The notes below the pieces were generated by a model, which saw only the letters and a list, made by a program, of their open reading frames with translations, did no database searches and had not been told where the DNA came from. DNA of 64,000 nt, taken from contig OY848918.1 in assembly GCA_963693285.1 (NCBI GenBank), forward strand, positions 1,488,501-1,552,500, given 5' to 3'. Made by a program: the position numbers and the translations under genes. This document shows positions 11,954 to 23,528 of this stretch, piece by piece. The first letter of the stretch is position 1, and each line of letters begins with the position of its first letter. This DNA is from Xestospongia muta. Lineage: Eukaryota > Porifera > Demospongiae > Haplosclerida > Petrosiidae.

Positions 11954-14113
11954 TTATATTATAACATTTTCATAGTCAGCAGTACATGTCCTACTAGGTT
12001 GTACTGTTATATATGATGGATTACTCTCTAACTCCACTCTTTTACTTCTCATCTCTAATCTGTGTACTATGTAAGAATCATAATATGAACTATATAAAGT
12101 TATAATATGAACATAGTTACCTTCATCATATGCAGGATTATGAGTGATAGTTTGTTGATCAACTATAGAAGAAACAAATTAAAATAATTAATAAGATCTT
12201 ACTCTCTCACCTCCAGCTTCATGTAGTTGATGTTTCTTCTTCAAATATACAATACTACTGACAACTAGACATATCACTATTATGACAATTACTACTACCA
12301 CACTAACTGTACTAGTGGTAATGAGGAGAATAGTCTTGTTAGTAGCTGTATAGATAACTTGAAAATACATTAAAATATTTAATACATACTTACTTGACAC
12401 CCTTGAATTTAAAGAAGATTCATAAAGTTCTACAGATGTAGTTATGCTCCTATAATCACTACTTATCATCTTAATTGATGTAGTACCTAATACAATATTA
12501 TAGAACAATATACAACAGTGCAATATAATACTTACTGTTAATAATAACAGTCTTAGTAGGAGATGGTAGTAGTAAGATATAGTCCAGTATTTGAGGGTAC
12601 ACAACAGATGGGTTAGTTATAATAGTACCATCTACTATATCATGAGTTGTCACAGTATAGTTACCACTAACTGGTAGAGTTATATACTTTATATACTGGT
12701 ATATTGTACTCTCCTCTATACTGGATTTAGTCATATTAATAGACTTTATAGTTCCTTTAGAAGACTCTCTAAATATCACATGACATCCATCAGCAGTAGA
12801 TCTCTCAGCAAATGTACACTCTACAACAACTGATCCATTATCGAAGTAGTACTGTAGAGTGAGTTCTTGAACATGGTAAGTTGCTTTGAGAAGAAAATTC
12901 CATCTATTAAAATTATTTATAACCCTTTAATTAACTTACTGAATATGTTATAATCTTGATTTTTAATTTTGTAAAGACTACTTGTAATGTATACAGTAAG
13001 ATTGAAAATCATAAGAGGACTTAGGTCAGTTATAGTATAGTAAGTGATCATCTCTTGGATAGTGTCACTAACATTGATAGTAAGAAAATTATAAACTATT
13101 TTCTCATTAGTTTTTACAAACAGTACACAATTACAAAGTTTAGGATGACCTTTGATCTATAAAGTAATACACACAATGTAATATCAACAGTTTATTCACT
13201 TACCACTACACTAAATATTACATTAAAATTGTTGTCCCTTTCATCAAATATTACAGTATGATTCCATATACCAATAGTATAATCTACATGAAATTGAACT
13301 AATGACCTTTAGTAATTTTACTGACCTCCAGTAAATTCCTCTTGTATAGTAACATTACTAGAACTATATCCTCCACTATGTGCTATAATAATAGCAGTGT
13401 AAATATCACAGACTGTGAGGTTATATAACTCATAAGATGTATTATTAGTGATATTATTATATAGTAACTGGCCATGCTGGTTCTCTATATAAATGTGATA
13501 TGATAATGGATAGTTCTCAAATGGATGGGACCATGTTGACCAGCCTGACAAAGTGGTAAGACTAAAAGTAAGATGGACGTTCTCAACTGGTGTGATACCT
13601 GTGATTGAATGAAGAGGTGACATTGATTACAAATACAAAAACTAACCTTGAACAGTTAAAGTAGCTCCTTTTGATACAAAGTCAAAGTTTTGACCAAACA
13701 CAGCACATCCAATACCTATCCCATCATTAATAGGTAGTGCTCTTATAGTTAGTACTGATGACCACACATCAACTGATATATTGTTAGTAGTTACTGATAT
13801 CTCTCTATCTTGATTACTGGGATCAGTGAGTGGATTATTCTGTACTGTCCAAAACAAATCACTACCTGTACCCTCACAGGTAAAGTTAACCAGTGTGTAA
13901 AGTGAAGTGTTGATTGATAAAGGAGCTATTGTGATTATTGCTGTAATATAAAATTCATGTATGAAAAGTGAACATAAAATTTAATAATGAGCTTTGTTAG
14001 ACGTCAGAGCATATAATATTATCATTCAATCATTTACCAACAGCATCTGTATCTCTAAAAGTGAGAATAAGACTTCCTATTACGAGCATTAGTTGCCAGT
14101 CTTTGTTAGTCAT
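11954..14113 (-). CDS. Short-tail Ig/FN3 receptor with two NPxY motifs, apparently intact (S2)
   Basis: Nine exons chain in phase: 14038-14113 (signal peptide MTNKDWQLMLVIGSLILTF), 13647-13940 (Ig; FTCEG, LFWTVQ, IGCAVFG), 13326-13598 (FN3; STWSHP, SYHIYIE), about 13204-13285, about 12940-13152, about 12540-12885 (SDNG-type module, here with FDNGS and a duplicated YQYIKYI), about 12395-12487, TM about 12210-12355 (ILLITTSTVSVVVVIVII, stop-transfer KKKH), tail 11954-12166. The tail has NPAYDEG, NPSYITVQ and a terminal ADYENVII. NPxY motifs bind PTB domains or clathrin adaptors, and YENV could bind SH2; both roles are inferred from family knowledge. A 54-nt stretch after NPAYDEG has GT-AG ends and keeps the frame either way, so it may be a retained or facultative intron. 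Confidence 0.75.
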
Positions 14114-14224
14114 TTCTTGAGGTTAATAAACTGCCCACTCGTTATTATTATACATAAAAATATTATACACAATTGATGAAATAGTGAATTACTGACACTT
14201 TTTATAGCAGCATTCATATAGAAC

Positions 14225-14415
14225 AAGAATACTACATTATATCACACTTACTAACTATTATATTGTAATGTACACACACATTGAGATGACTAGCAATCAC
14301 AGCAATGTAAACATGGAAACAAGATCTAGAAATATAATAGCCAAACAAAATGTAAGAGAAATTATGCTATGTTATATTACACTTACAAAATATTATATTG
14401 TAAAGTACTGTTGTA
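14225..14415. repeat. Tandem repeat units, same family as 18,130-18,550
   Basis: Two units carry the string ATTATATCACACTTAC followed by a TATTATATTGTAA motif, spaced about 145 bp apart. The same motif recurs at least three times at 18,130-18,550 on the other side of the Gypsy remnant, so the retrotransposon appears to interrupt an older repeat array. On the minus strand each unit has a GTAAGTGTGATATAATG donor-like end. Confidence 0.5.
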
Positions 14416-14444
14416 TATTAAATTTTCCCCTTTGTCTTAGAGAA

Positions 14445-14570
14445 ACATAAAACACTTTGATTATAGAAATAAACAAACATTACATAACATCATGGTTACA
14501 TAACAACGATACATGTTAAATTGTACATTATGTTAGAAAATCAAATTGATTTCTTTGGTACATTCCTTCC
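14445..14570. repeat. Possible degenerate 5' LTR copy
   Basis: The segment around AACGATACATGTTAAATTG and TCAAATTGATTTCTT recurs in similar form at 17,990-18,125 (AACGATACATGTTAAATG, TCAAATTAATTTCTT) in direct orientation, flanking the Gypsy-like coding remnants. The paired copies look like decayed LTRs, but I cannot define ends, TG/CA termini or target-site duplications. Confidence 0.35.
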
Positions 14571-14800
14571 TCTTAAACGTAGGCATTCCTTGAGAGAGAG
14601 TGTCTGTGATCACATTATTAGTTGCTGGACAATGTCGTTCATCATAAGTGTATTGTTGGAGGGAGATAGCTTATTTGGTGGGTCAAGGATTGTGATTGTT
14701 CAAGGTGTCCAGCCAGGATAGTGGTTTGTGATCAGTCACCACTTTAAACTTCTGTCTGTACAATAGGAATTTCATTGCCCAGATAATTGATAAGACAATA
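14560..14800 (-). mobile_element. Gypsy RNase H fragment, reverse orientation
   Basis: On the minus strand the translation reads AMKFLLYRQKFKVVTDHKP, then LSWLDTLNNHNP and, further on, YTYDERHCPATNNVITDTLS. This follows the Ty3/Gypsy RNase H pattern, including the TDHKPL motif and a terminal D-LS. Stops interrupt it. It is opposite in orientation to the gag/integrase/RT remnants to its right, so it comes from a second insertion or an inversion. Confidence 0.6.
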
Positions 14801-14867
14801 ATAAGAAGCACAGAAATAACCTTGGTGCAAATTACTGAAGATATAAATGAAGCCACTATGACCTACG

Positions 14868-17810
14868 TTGCAAAAGCTTTCAAGCAACAACAATATTAAG
14901 AGCTATTTCAATATGTTTGTGAGAGCAGCAATACAACAAGAATGGCCTAAAGCAGCATGGGCTACTACTCAGTTAGCAGGATTGCTTCCAAGACATTCAC
15001 TAGATGTTTTTACATCCAAGTCAACTACTGCTACTAAGGAATACAATGATACAAGGTTAATATGGAGAGTCACTGACAGAAATTTTGTGGAACAGTTGAA
15101 AAAAAGGAGAGTCACACAGGACTTTTCTTGGCCAACTAACGGACAACCAGGACTGTTGGTCAACAGTAGCAGAGATAAATTATAAGGAGCTTATGCTAAT
15201 AAATCAATTCTCCAGTCCATTGATTCTGATATGGCCATATTGATTCGAGAAAGAAACCAACATCACGCCAGGTAGCTGCTGATATGGCAGACAACTATGA
15301 ACTGGCTTGAAGAGAAACAAGAGATACTACAAAGACCTCTTTCTACAGATGAGTTCAAAAGGAATTCATTACCCATAATTGGGTAACCCAGGCAAACTGA
15401 AGCTGTTAACTCCAGTCATCCAGTGTTCTCAGACCTAAAACCAAAACAAGAGGAGATGTCCATTGTTGTCATAGCAGCTAGATCTCCTCTGCAGTGACAT
15501 ATTTATAAGAAAAAGGCTGAAGCTAGACCTGTTTTACTACCAATAGAACCCAGTACAACACAATTGGTCAGTTTTTACATATACTGGGAGAGTGGATAAG
15601 TGTCCTGTTAAAATACTCCATTCTTTGATTGGATCTAGTGGAAGAAGCAAGTTGCAGTCACTTGTGTTCATGGAGACAAACATAACGAGTACCAGTAGAT
15701 TACAACTTGAGTATCCATCTGCCAATGTCCAAATCCAAATTGGTGATTAGACCAATAAAGGCTCTTGTTCCTTACATACCAGGAGATGTTCTTGGTTTGA
15801 ATTACAGATACATCCAGTCTAGTGATTCTGACTCAGGCTCAGAAGCAGAAATGGAAAGTGCTTGGTTTAGAGATCAAAAAGAAACAAGAAGAAATAAGTA
15901 GAGAAGGAGTGGAAACTGACTCCACTTTCCTGTCATCAAAGGACAACAACAGTTCTATAGAGGATGCCACTCCTGTTATTGGAGTGACTTATTCCTACTA
16001 CAAAAATCAATAAATGTGAAATTATAGGTACTGACATTCCAGCCAAGATACCAGCACAATTTCAAGTTTACATCATTCCAGACACTGATTAGAGAGAATC
16101 CAAATGCTGGCATCAACCTCAAAATCATGTAGACATCAGGGCAGAAATCAAGCTATTTTAAAACAACCTCCTCTATTGTCATTGGAGACTCAAGAGGAGC
16201 AATGAAAAGAAATCTACACTCCTGTGATCAACTGGTCATGCCAACCTAATGTTGAAAGACAATTTTCCATCTCGTACGTGATGTCCTTATTGCTGGCCAT
16301 TTAAGGATCAACAAGGCACGAGATAGAATCCTCAATAGGTATTACTAGCCTGGAGTATTCTAAGATGTGGCAAGTTATTATCAGAGCTGCCAAGTTAGTC
16401 AAAGAAATGCTATGCTAGAAGAGAAGACCTAAACACCTATGGTTCCAATGCCTCTAATCAAGTCTCCCTTCTCGAGGATTGCCATGGACATTGTGGGTCC
16501 TCTTCCTCATAGCAAGAGAGGTAACAAATACATACTCACCCTATGTGATTACTCTATCAGATATCCTGAGGCTATCCCTACTGAGCTTGAGAGAGAGTAT
16601 TCCCCTACCAAGCACAGAGCTGATTATATAGTTAAAAAACTCACACAAATATTTACAAGAGTGGGAATCCCAGCTGAAATTCTAACAGATCAGGGAACCA
16701 TTTTTTTGTTAACTTTACTTCACGAAATCTACCAACTATTGGACATTAATAGTAATCATATATCTTCATACCTTTCCGAAATAGATGGATTAGTTGAAAG
16801 ATTCTCTTAAGGCCATGTTCCAGACGTTCACATCATGTAATGAAAAATACTTGGATGAGTTTTTACCATACCTTCTTTTCATATATATAGGGAGGAGTTA
16901 TCACCATTAGAAATCCTGTATGGTAGGAGAGTACATGGTTCACTTGATGTATTTAAGAGGAATGGTTGAGAACTCCCATATCCAACTATGCTTTACAAAG
17001 CATCATCACACAGATGACATCCTCACTACATTCCAGCAAAGAGAAATAGATGGAATACTGGAATAGTAATCTAGAACTAACAAGAGTCCTTAGTCAAACA
17101 ATTGTGATCACACATGATACTTGTTAACATGCTTACTATACTCCTTTGATCCTGTGACTACCTAAGTCTTGGTCTATATGTTGGAATTGGAAGTTGTCTA
17201 ACTCTCTACTACTCCCTGGGTGTCACCTATAGTCAAATGGACTAGGAAGATGGAGGATGTTGCTCTGTGTGAACTATCATAAGCTAAATAAAGTCTCAAA
17301 ATTCAATGCCTACCTATGAATCATGTTGAAGATATCCATCAAGCTATTGGACCTGCAAAGTTCATGTCTACTCTAGACTTTGCCAGAGGATATTAGCAGA
17401 TTCCTCTCTCTTAAGAAGCTCAAGAGAAATTGGCTTCACTTAAGCCTTTTTGAATTTGTCATCATGCCATTTGGATTAGACAGTTCACCTGCTACAGAAC
17501 ATGATAGACATTGTATTGAAGAACTGCACAGAATGCTGTCATGCCTATCTTCATGATCTTGTCGTATTTAGTCAAACATGGGATGATCATCTTGGCCAAC
17601 TCAAATCTGACTTCACTACTTTAAAAGAAGCTAGATTCACCCCCAATTTATGTAAATGTTGATTTGGACAAAGAAAAGTCAACTATCTGGGCTATCTTGT
17701 TGGGGATGGACAACTGTTCCAGATCCCAAAAAGGTGAAAGCCATAAAGAACTGCAAAAAACCTACTAAGAAAAATGTACAAGCTTTCCTGAGACTGATAA
17801 GATATTAAGT
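14868..17810 (+). mobile_element. Ty3/Gypsy remnant with integrase upstream of RT
   Basis: Decayed pol-type sequence. 14,868-15,185 is gag-like (AAIQQEWPKAAWATTQLAG, then LWRVTDRNF-type residues). About 15,650-15,800 resembles the distal part of a retroviral-type aspartic protease (CVHGDK...). 16,270-16,400 has an H2C2-like region, and 16,439-16,810 is an integrase core (MDIVGPLPHSKRGNKY, TDQGTIF). 17,200-17,810 is RT: a palm N-part with VNYHKLNKVS, STLDFARGY, PFGLDSSPA, then YLHDLVVFSQ (normally YLDD) and VNYLGYLVG. Many stops and shifts make it inactive. The order gag-PR-INT-RT is that of Copia and of the rare Gmr1-like Gypsy group, not ordinary Gypsy (PR-RT-RH-INT). Confidence 0.7.
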
Positions 17811-17984
17811 TAATAGTGAGGACTTAATCTTCCTAATAGCACAAATATCTTTCTCCCAATAGTTCCCCTCTCTCTGGGACTCCATTTGTAGGTCCTAAGT
17901 CCTACTAGAAATCAGACAGAAATCCCACAACTACCACTGCCACCACATATGTCACAAATTTGTATAATACATTTTTTTGTCAGA

Positions 17985-18130
17985 GTAACATACACACTTG
18001 GATTTTTTAGAAATCATACAAACAAACATTATATATAATGTCAGGGCTACAAAAACGATACATGTTAAATGTTAAATTGTACACAGTAATTGTTGTAGGG
18101 TTAGAATCAAATTAATTTCTTGATACAAGG
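17985..18130. repeat. Possible degenerate 3' LTR copy
   Basis: Direct-repeat partner of 14,445-14,570, sharing the AACGATACATGTTAAAT and TCAAATTAATTTCTT-type strings. It lies immediately before the tandem ~140 bp units. The ends are unclear. Confidence 0.35.
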
Positions 18131-18555
18131 ACACATTCAGATCACAAGTAATCACAGCAATGTAGATGTGGAAATACATAAAATAGAGTAAACAAAATGA
18201 CAACTTTGAATTCAATACATTTAAAATTTATACTACATTATATCACACTTACCAACTATTATATTGTAAAGAACACACACATTCAGATTCATTCGCATTC
18301 AGATGACAAATAATAACAGCACTGTAAATGCAGAAACAAAAAAAAACAATAGAGTAAACAAACGACAATATTGAATTGAATACACTTAAAAATTATATTA
18401 CATTATATCACACTTACTGGCTATTATATTTTTAGGACACATTCAGATGACAATTAATCACAACACTGTGAATGTGAAACCAAAAAAATAAAGTTAATAA
18501 ATTGACAACAGTGAATTCAATTAGAAATTATACTACATTATATCACACTTAATGA
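18130..18555. repeat. Tandem array of ~140 bp units with splice-site-like edges
   Basis: At least three units each contain CATTATATCACACTTA(C), then TATTATATTG or TATTATATTTT, then an ACATTCAGATGACAA motif and CACAGCACTG-like and A-rich runs. On the minus strand each unit begins with a CAG acceptor-like site and ends in a GTAAGTGTG donor-like site, so the units could be cassette-exon duplications. Most have stops, so I treat the array as repeat sequence. Confidence 0.5.
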
Positions 18556-18574
18556 CAATGACATATTAACTTAC

Positions 18575-21500
18575 TTGTTGTTACAAGTTTGTGGATCATG
18601 TCCTCCTCCATCTAGATCTGTAATGTATTAATATCATTAATATTATGTATTATTATTGTAAAGTCATCACTTATATCATATACCTTTATTGAGTGTCATT
18701 GATTGCTTTCTTTTCCTCTTTCTAACACAAAGTCCACAAATAACAACTAATAATATTAAAACTAATACTCCAGCTATCACAACAAATACAACACCAAATA
18801 TCCAATTGAAATGTTGTGAAACTAGAATATAAACAATCTAAATGACACATTTAATATATAAATACCATTAGATATTCCATTAGTAGGTTCTCCAGATGTC
18901 ATTATGTTGGTAGTACTAGTACTGATCTGATGGGTTAGTTATAATAGTACCATTTACTATATCATGAGCTGTCACAGTATAGTTACCACTAACTAGTAGA
19001 GTTATATACTGGTATACTGTACTCTCCTCTATACTGGATTTAGCTATATTAATAGACTTCACAGTTCCTTTAGAAGACTCTCTAAATATCACATGACATC
19101 CATCAGCAGTAGATCTCTCAGCAAACCTACACTCTACAACAACTGATCCATTATCAGAGTAGTACTGTAGAGTGAGACCTTGAACATGATAGGTTGCTAT
19201 GGTGACAATGAAAATATTTTAGTATCAAACAAAACAACTACTTACTAAAATATAATTCATTCTTTGCTTTGATGTAATCAAAAGAGTCCATTATATCAGC
19301 AATAAAAACACAATTCAATTGAGGGCAAACATTTGTTATGTTATAGTTAATAGTCACTGACTCTTTATCTTCTGAAGAATATACAATATCAGTAAGAGGA
19401 TGTTTTCCTTCTATTCCCTGGGAATTATCTCTAGTAATACCCAATAAAGTACTGTTACAAAGTTTTGGAAAACCTTCAACCTAAAGGTACAATAATAAAT
19501 ATATATCACTGTAAAAACTGACTGGTTGATTTAACCACTACTGTGTTCCTTGAACAAAAGCTGCAGTGTCTATTTTAATTCAGGTTCAAGTGGGGAGAGG
19601 CTATCATTCAAAGGTGGCAACTACTTGAGGGCAAGTAAGTAAGGTATATGGTTATACCAGTTATTTGTACTAAAATTATTTGATACAAAAAGGAAACACT
19701 ATCATTTTTTGATTTTTAATGTGCAATGGACCAGGGCTACATGTTACTATGGAATTGTTTCATAGAGAGGAGGCACTGGGTGGGTTCCCCCCTCCCCCCC
19801 AAAAAATATGTTAGTTAAGGCTTAATGTTGGGGTGCAGTTTCAACTATTTATAACAAATTAATCAACAAGAACTTCTAACACTCATCTTTAGCTCACTAG
19901 ACAGCCAGTGAAGTGTTACTTGATTGGTCAAGGATTTCATGTACTGAGAAAGTGCCAATTACTTAACAACTTGTTAATTTCAAATATAGTGTCATAGTAG
20001 GTTACACATTTATGTCTACTAACCCAACTCTCCCACCCCCCCAAAAAAATTCTCTATGAACCCCTGCATATATCACATACATTCCCATAAGTCAGTTAAA
20101 AAAAACATGAACTGTTCATAGTAATTAGTAATATTGTTAGTACTATAAAACATTATCATAGGGATACAAATGTCCACGAATTAGTTAAAACAACCAATTT
20201 ATTTTAGCAGAGAACTATTGTACTTACAATAACTTCGAAATGAACAGAAATGTTTTTCTGCTTAATAAAGATGACACTGTGTTCAGGTTGGATAATGACA
20301 CGAGTTTCTATGAAATTATAGATAAATTAAATCATCATTAATTGTTAAATATACCTTCAGAGTATAGACTTTGAACAGTAGTACTATTAGAACTATATTC
20401 TCCACTATGAGCTATAACAGTAGCACTGTAAATATCACAGACTGTGAGGTTATATAACTCATAAAATGTATTCTTAGTGATGTCATTATATAGTAACTGG
20501 CCATGTTGGTTCTCTATATAAATGTGATATGATAGTGGATAGTTCTCAAATGGAGGAGACCAGGTCAACCAAGAAGAACTGGTGAGACTGAAATTGAAAT
20601 AAAGTTTTTCTCTTGGTATCAGTGCAATACCTATCAAATAGAGATAAAATTTAACAATAGAAATCTCATATATACCAATCTATCCTTATCTCCAAACTTT
20701 ATATGTAATAGTACAGTTAATTAAAGTATTAAATAACCATCACTATAGGACTTCACTATAATAATATACATTTGCCTAATTGCTACTAACATTAGAGTAA
20801 TACAAAGGATTGTGCTGAGATCAAATGTATATTATAGACAAAGCATATGTACCAGTTTTTCTTTTGAGTTAGGATACACATAATTACTTTACAATCTATT
20901 AATTTAATTCCTGAGGAAATAATAATTTTGCACTTATAAACAGAACTGTGTTATTGGCCCAAATGATCATACAATCCAATGATAATAGAGAGACAAAGAA
21001 AACAAGCTATTGTGAAGCCATCATACAAATATTGAAACAGATCATTGCCATCTAAGTACACTCTAGAAATTGAAATGTCTGTACAATTTTCTATAGTTTA
21101 TTCAATTACCTAAGTGCTATTTGATCATCAAAATGGTCTTTAGCATCAATGTAAGCATAAACCATAATAGAAAGTTGTTTGTACCAGGCAGACCTACATA
21201 TCACTGTAAAAATTAATTGGTTGACTTAACCAATATATGGTTATGTACATTGCATGTACTGAATGTTTATGTAACTAAGGGTTAAAAATTAAAATTATAA
21301 TCATAATTTCTTTATTGTATTTTGTATGGATGCATGCAAGCTAAATAATGTTCACAATATAATTAATATAATCCAAACTGCCATCATACTAACCTCAACA
21401 TTTAACTCATTGAAGATTAATATGATGGCAGATTGAAGTCCATGTATGAAGCCATAGTAAAAGATATAGTAAGGTATCTTATTTTCATGAATAAAAACAT

Positions 21501-22879
21501 TCATTATTAGTTTCAACTATTAGCTATGTAAACAATCAATTACAATCAATAATAATCAAAAATACTTCTTTTTTTCTTTTCTTTTCTGATGTTATTTGTG
21601 ATTGTTGTAGTTGACTTTCTGCTATAGTAGACAAATGTGCTTGTGAAGATGACAATGTCATGTCTGTTATTGGGGCAATGATAATCAATGAATGCTTTGT
21701 GCTAAGAGTTTATTTGGCCTTTTAGGCCAACCAATGGGTCACTTTTCAACAGGAAAAATTGAATTGAAGCAGCATCTTAGAAAGTCTACTAATAATTAAA
21801 ATAGTCAAATAGACAGTTTATAAGCTTTATAGGGCTTCTTACCAGGCATTGTCTAGTCTAGTATTGCAATGCCTCCAGTGGTATCACGCATATAACAAAC
21901 TCATTTCGCCGCATCATATGCTTCAGCCGTTAATTAGCACATTTTTCACTATGAACAGTTAAGCCTACCAAATAAACTGTTAAAATAAACTCAAAACTAT
22001 TGCTAAGAAATAGAGATGTATTTTAAGTTCATGACTTTATAGCAATGAAGTGAAAATTATTATCATGGCTAGAAATAACAAAGATAAGGCAAGTTTACTG
22101 GTGAAAGCCTACCAGCCACACCCACACTTGTGTCAGGAAATGACATGTGACCACTAATTACATTCTAGCTAAATGAGTTTGATATATACAAGACCCTTTC
22201 TCTCTAAGTGAAGGGACGGCAATGCCAGATTAACAATTGGCTGCTTTTAGGCTATTTAGTCATCTCCATGATATCATACATATGAACATGTCTGTTGAAT
22301 ATAGAAGGATGTTCCAGATTTAAAATACACAAGGAAATTAATTTTAATGACAAAATATTTGAGGTATTAGAATGCTGAACTTTTAGAAGCTTTAAGGTAT
22401 GCCATTGTGAAGGAACAAGCAAAGATAATGTATAATCGTATTCAAAACTTCATAATAAGTTGACATTCATACTAAACCAAATTGAAAACTAACCTTTAAT
22501 TCTCAAAGTAGATCCTTTGGAGTCAAAGTTCTCACTATAAACAATACATCCAACACTTATTCCATCATTAATAGGTAGTGCTCTTATAGTTAGTACTGAT
22601 GACCACACATCAATTGATATATTGTTAGTAGTTACTGATATCTCTCTGTACTATTGATGGCATTAGTAAGTGAATGGTCATCTATCGTCCAAACCAGTGT
22701 ATTTCCAGTACCTACACAGGTAAAGTTCACTAGTGTATAAAGTGTTGGTAGCTCTACCAAGGTGGGAGCTGTAGTAATTTTAGCCACTGAAAAGTATAGC
22801 ATCAATCTTAATAATACAAAAACTGCTACTTACTAGAATCAGATATAAGTATTAGCGACAAAAGCACAGTAATTGCCAT
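18575..22879 (-). pseudogene. Truncated, frameshifted Ig/FN3 receptor copy (R4)
   Basis: Recognisable exons: signal peptide 22834-22879 (MAITVLLSLILISDSS), Ig about 22,495-22,787, FN3 about 20,356-20,631 (LTWSPPFENYP, SYHIYIE), about 20,229-20,310, about 19,247-19,481, the SDNG module about 18,930-19,197, TM about 18,684-18,822 (FGVVFVVIAGVLVLILLVV, then RKRKRK), short tail exon 18575-18611. The Ig exon has a one-base frameshift where the others read REISVTTNN (here STERYQ then stop). The SDNG module is joined abruptly to unrelated sequence after TIITNPS. No tail exons are found left of 18,575, where tandem repeats and the Gypsy remnant begin. The intron between Ig and FN3 is about 1.85 kb, much longer than in paralogues, and I see no genes in it. 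Confidence 0.65.
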
Positions 22880-23528
22880 CCTCTTGTGTGTGATTTATTA
22901 GGAAACACACTGAAAGTCTCCGTCAAATCGTGGGATACTTACTCAGGCAGACACCGGCGCAAATAGAAGAATGGATCTAACTGAATCAAATACCCAAATT
23001 TAAAATTTCAATATTCACTGTTTGGTTGTGAACACGAGGTAAATAATGTCTGAGGTTGCCGCCTCTTCCTTCCTTTGTGCACTGATACCCTGTGTCTGTA
23101 CTGACAAACGCACTGCAAGTGCTCCAACAGTACGTGTCCCTTAAATGAGCAATTCAAGAATGTGGTTTACATAGTCTATATAATCTATGGTCTATAATAT
23201 TGAATAGATTCATTAACTTGTGAACATCAATAATAAATTAAATAGAATCAAAAGGGGATTCTCAGAAAACATCTTGATGATCAATAATTAAACATATAGA
23301 GGAGTGAACATGTCATCTTGCCACTTGCCAAGTCAGAATATATTTTTGATTTGAGTTGTTAACACAGCTAACACATTCAATATTTAAACATTGATAATAG
23401 TCTACCTATTTATATACAGAAATGAAGCAGCAATAGTCAATAATATAATCAGAAAAACAATAGAAAACATAGAACATTTACAATAGTTATTATTGTTTTG
23501 ATTAATTTCAGTCTTTGTGCTGTCTTTA
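22880..23528. other. Intergenic; 5' flank of R4 and 3' flank of L2
   Basis: No coding sequence is supported. From about 23,160 it matches 950-1260, the 3' flank of the long-tail gene at 1.3-6.0 kb. 22,880-23,110 is relatively GC-richer and could hold the R4 promoter; no clear TATA element stands out. Confidence 0.4.

Noticed and set aside
19501..21235. Short repeat (CACTGTAAAAA...GGTTGA.TTAACCA) at 19.5 and 21.2 kb as ends of a transposon
   Set aside because: The copies are in direct orientation, about 37 bp long, and enclose genuine receptor exons, so a single mobile unit is not supported.
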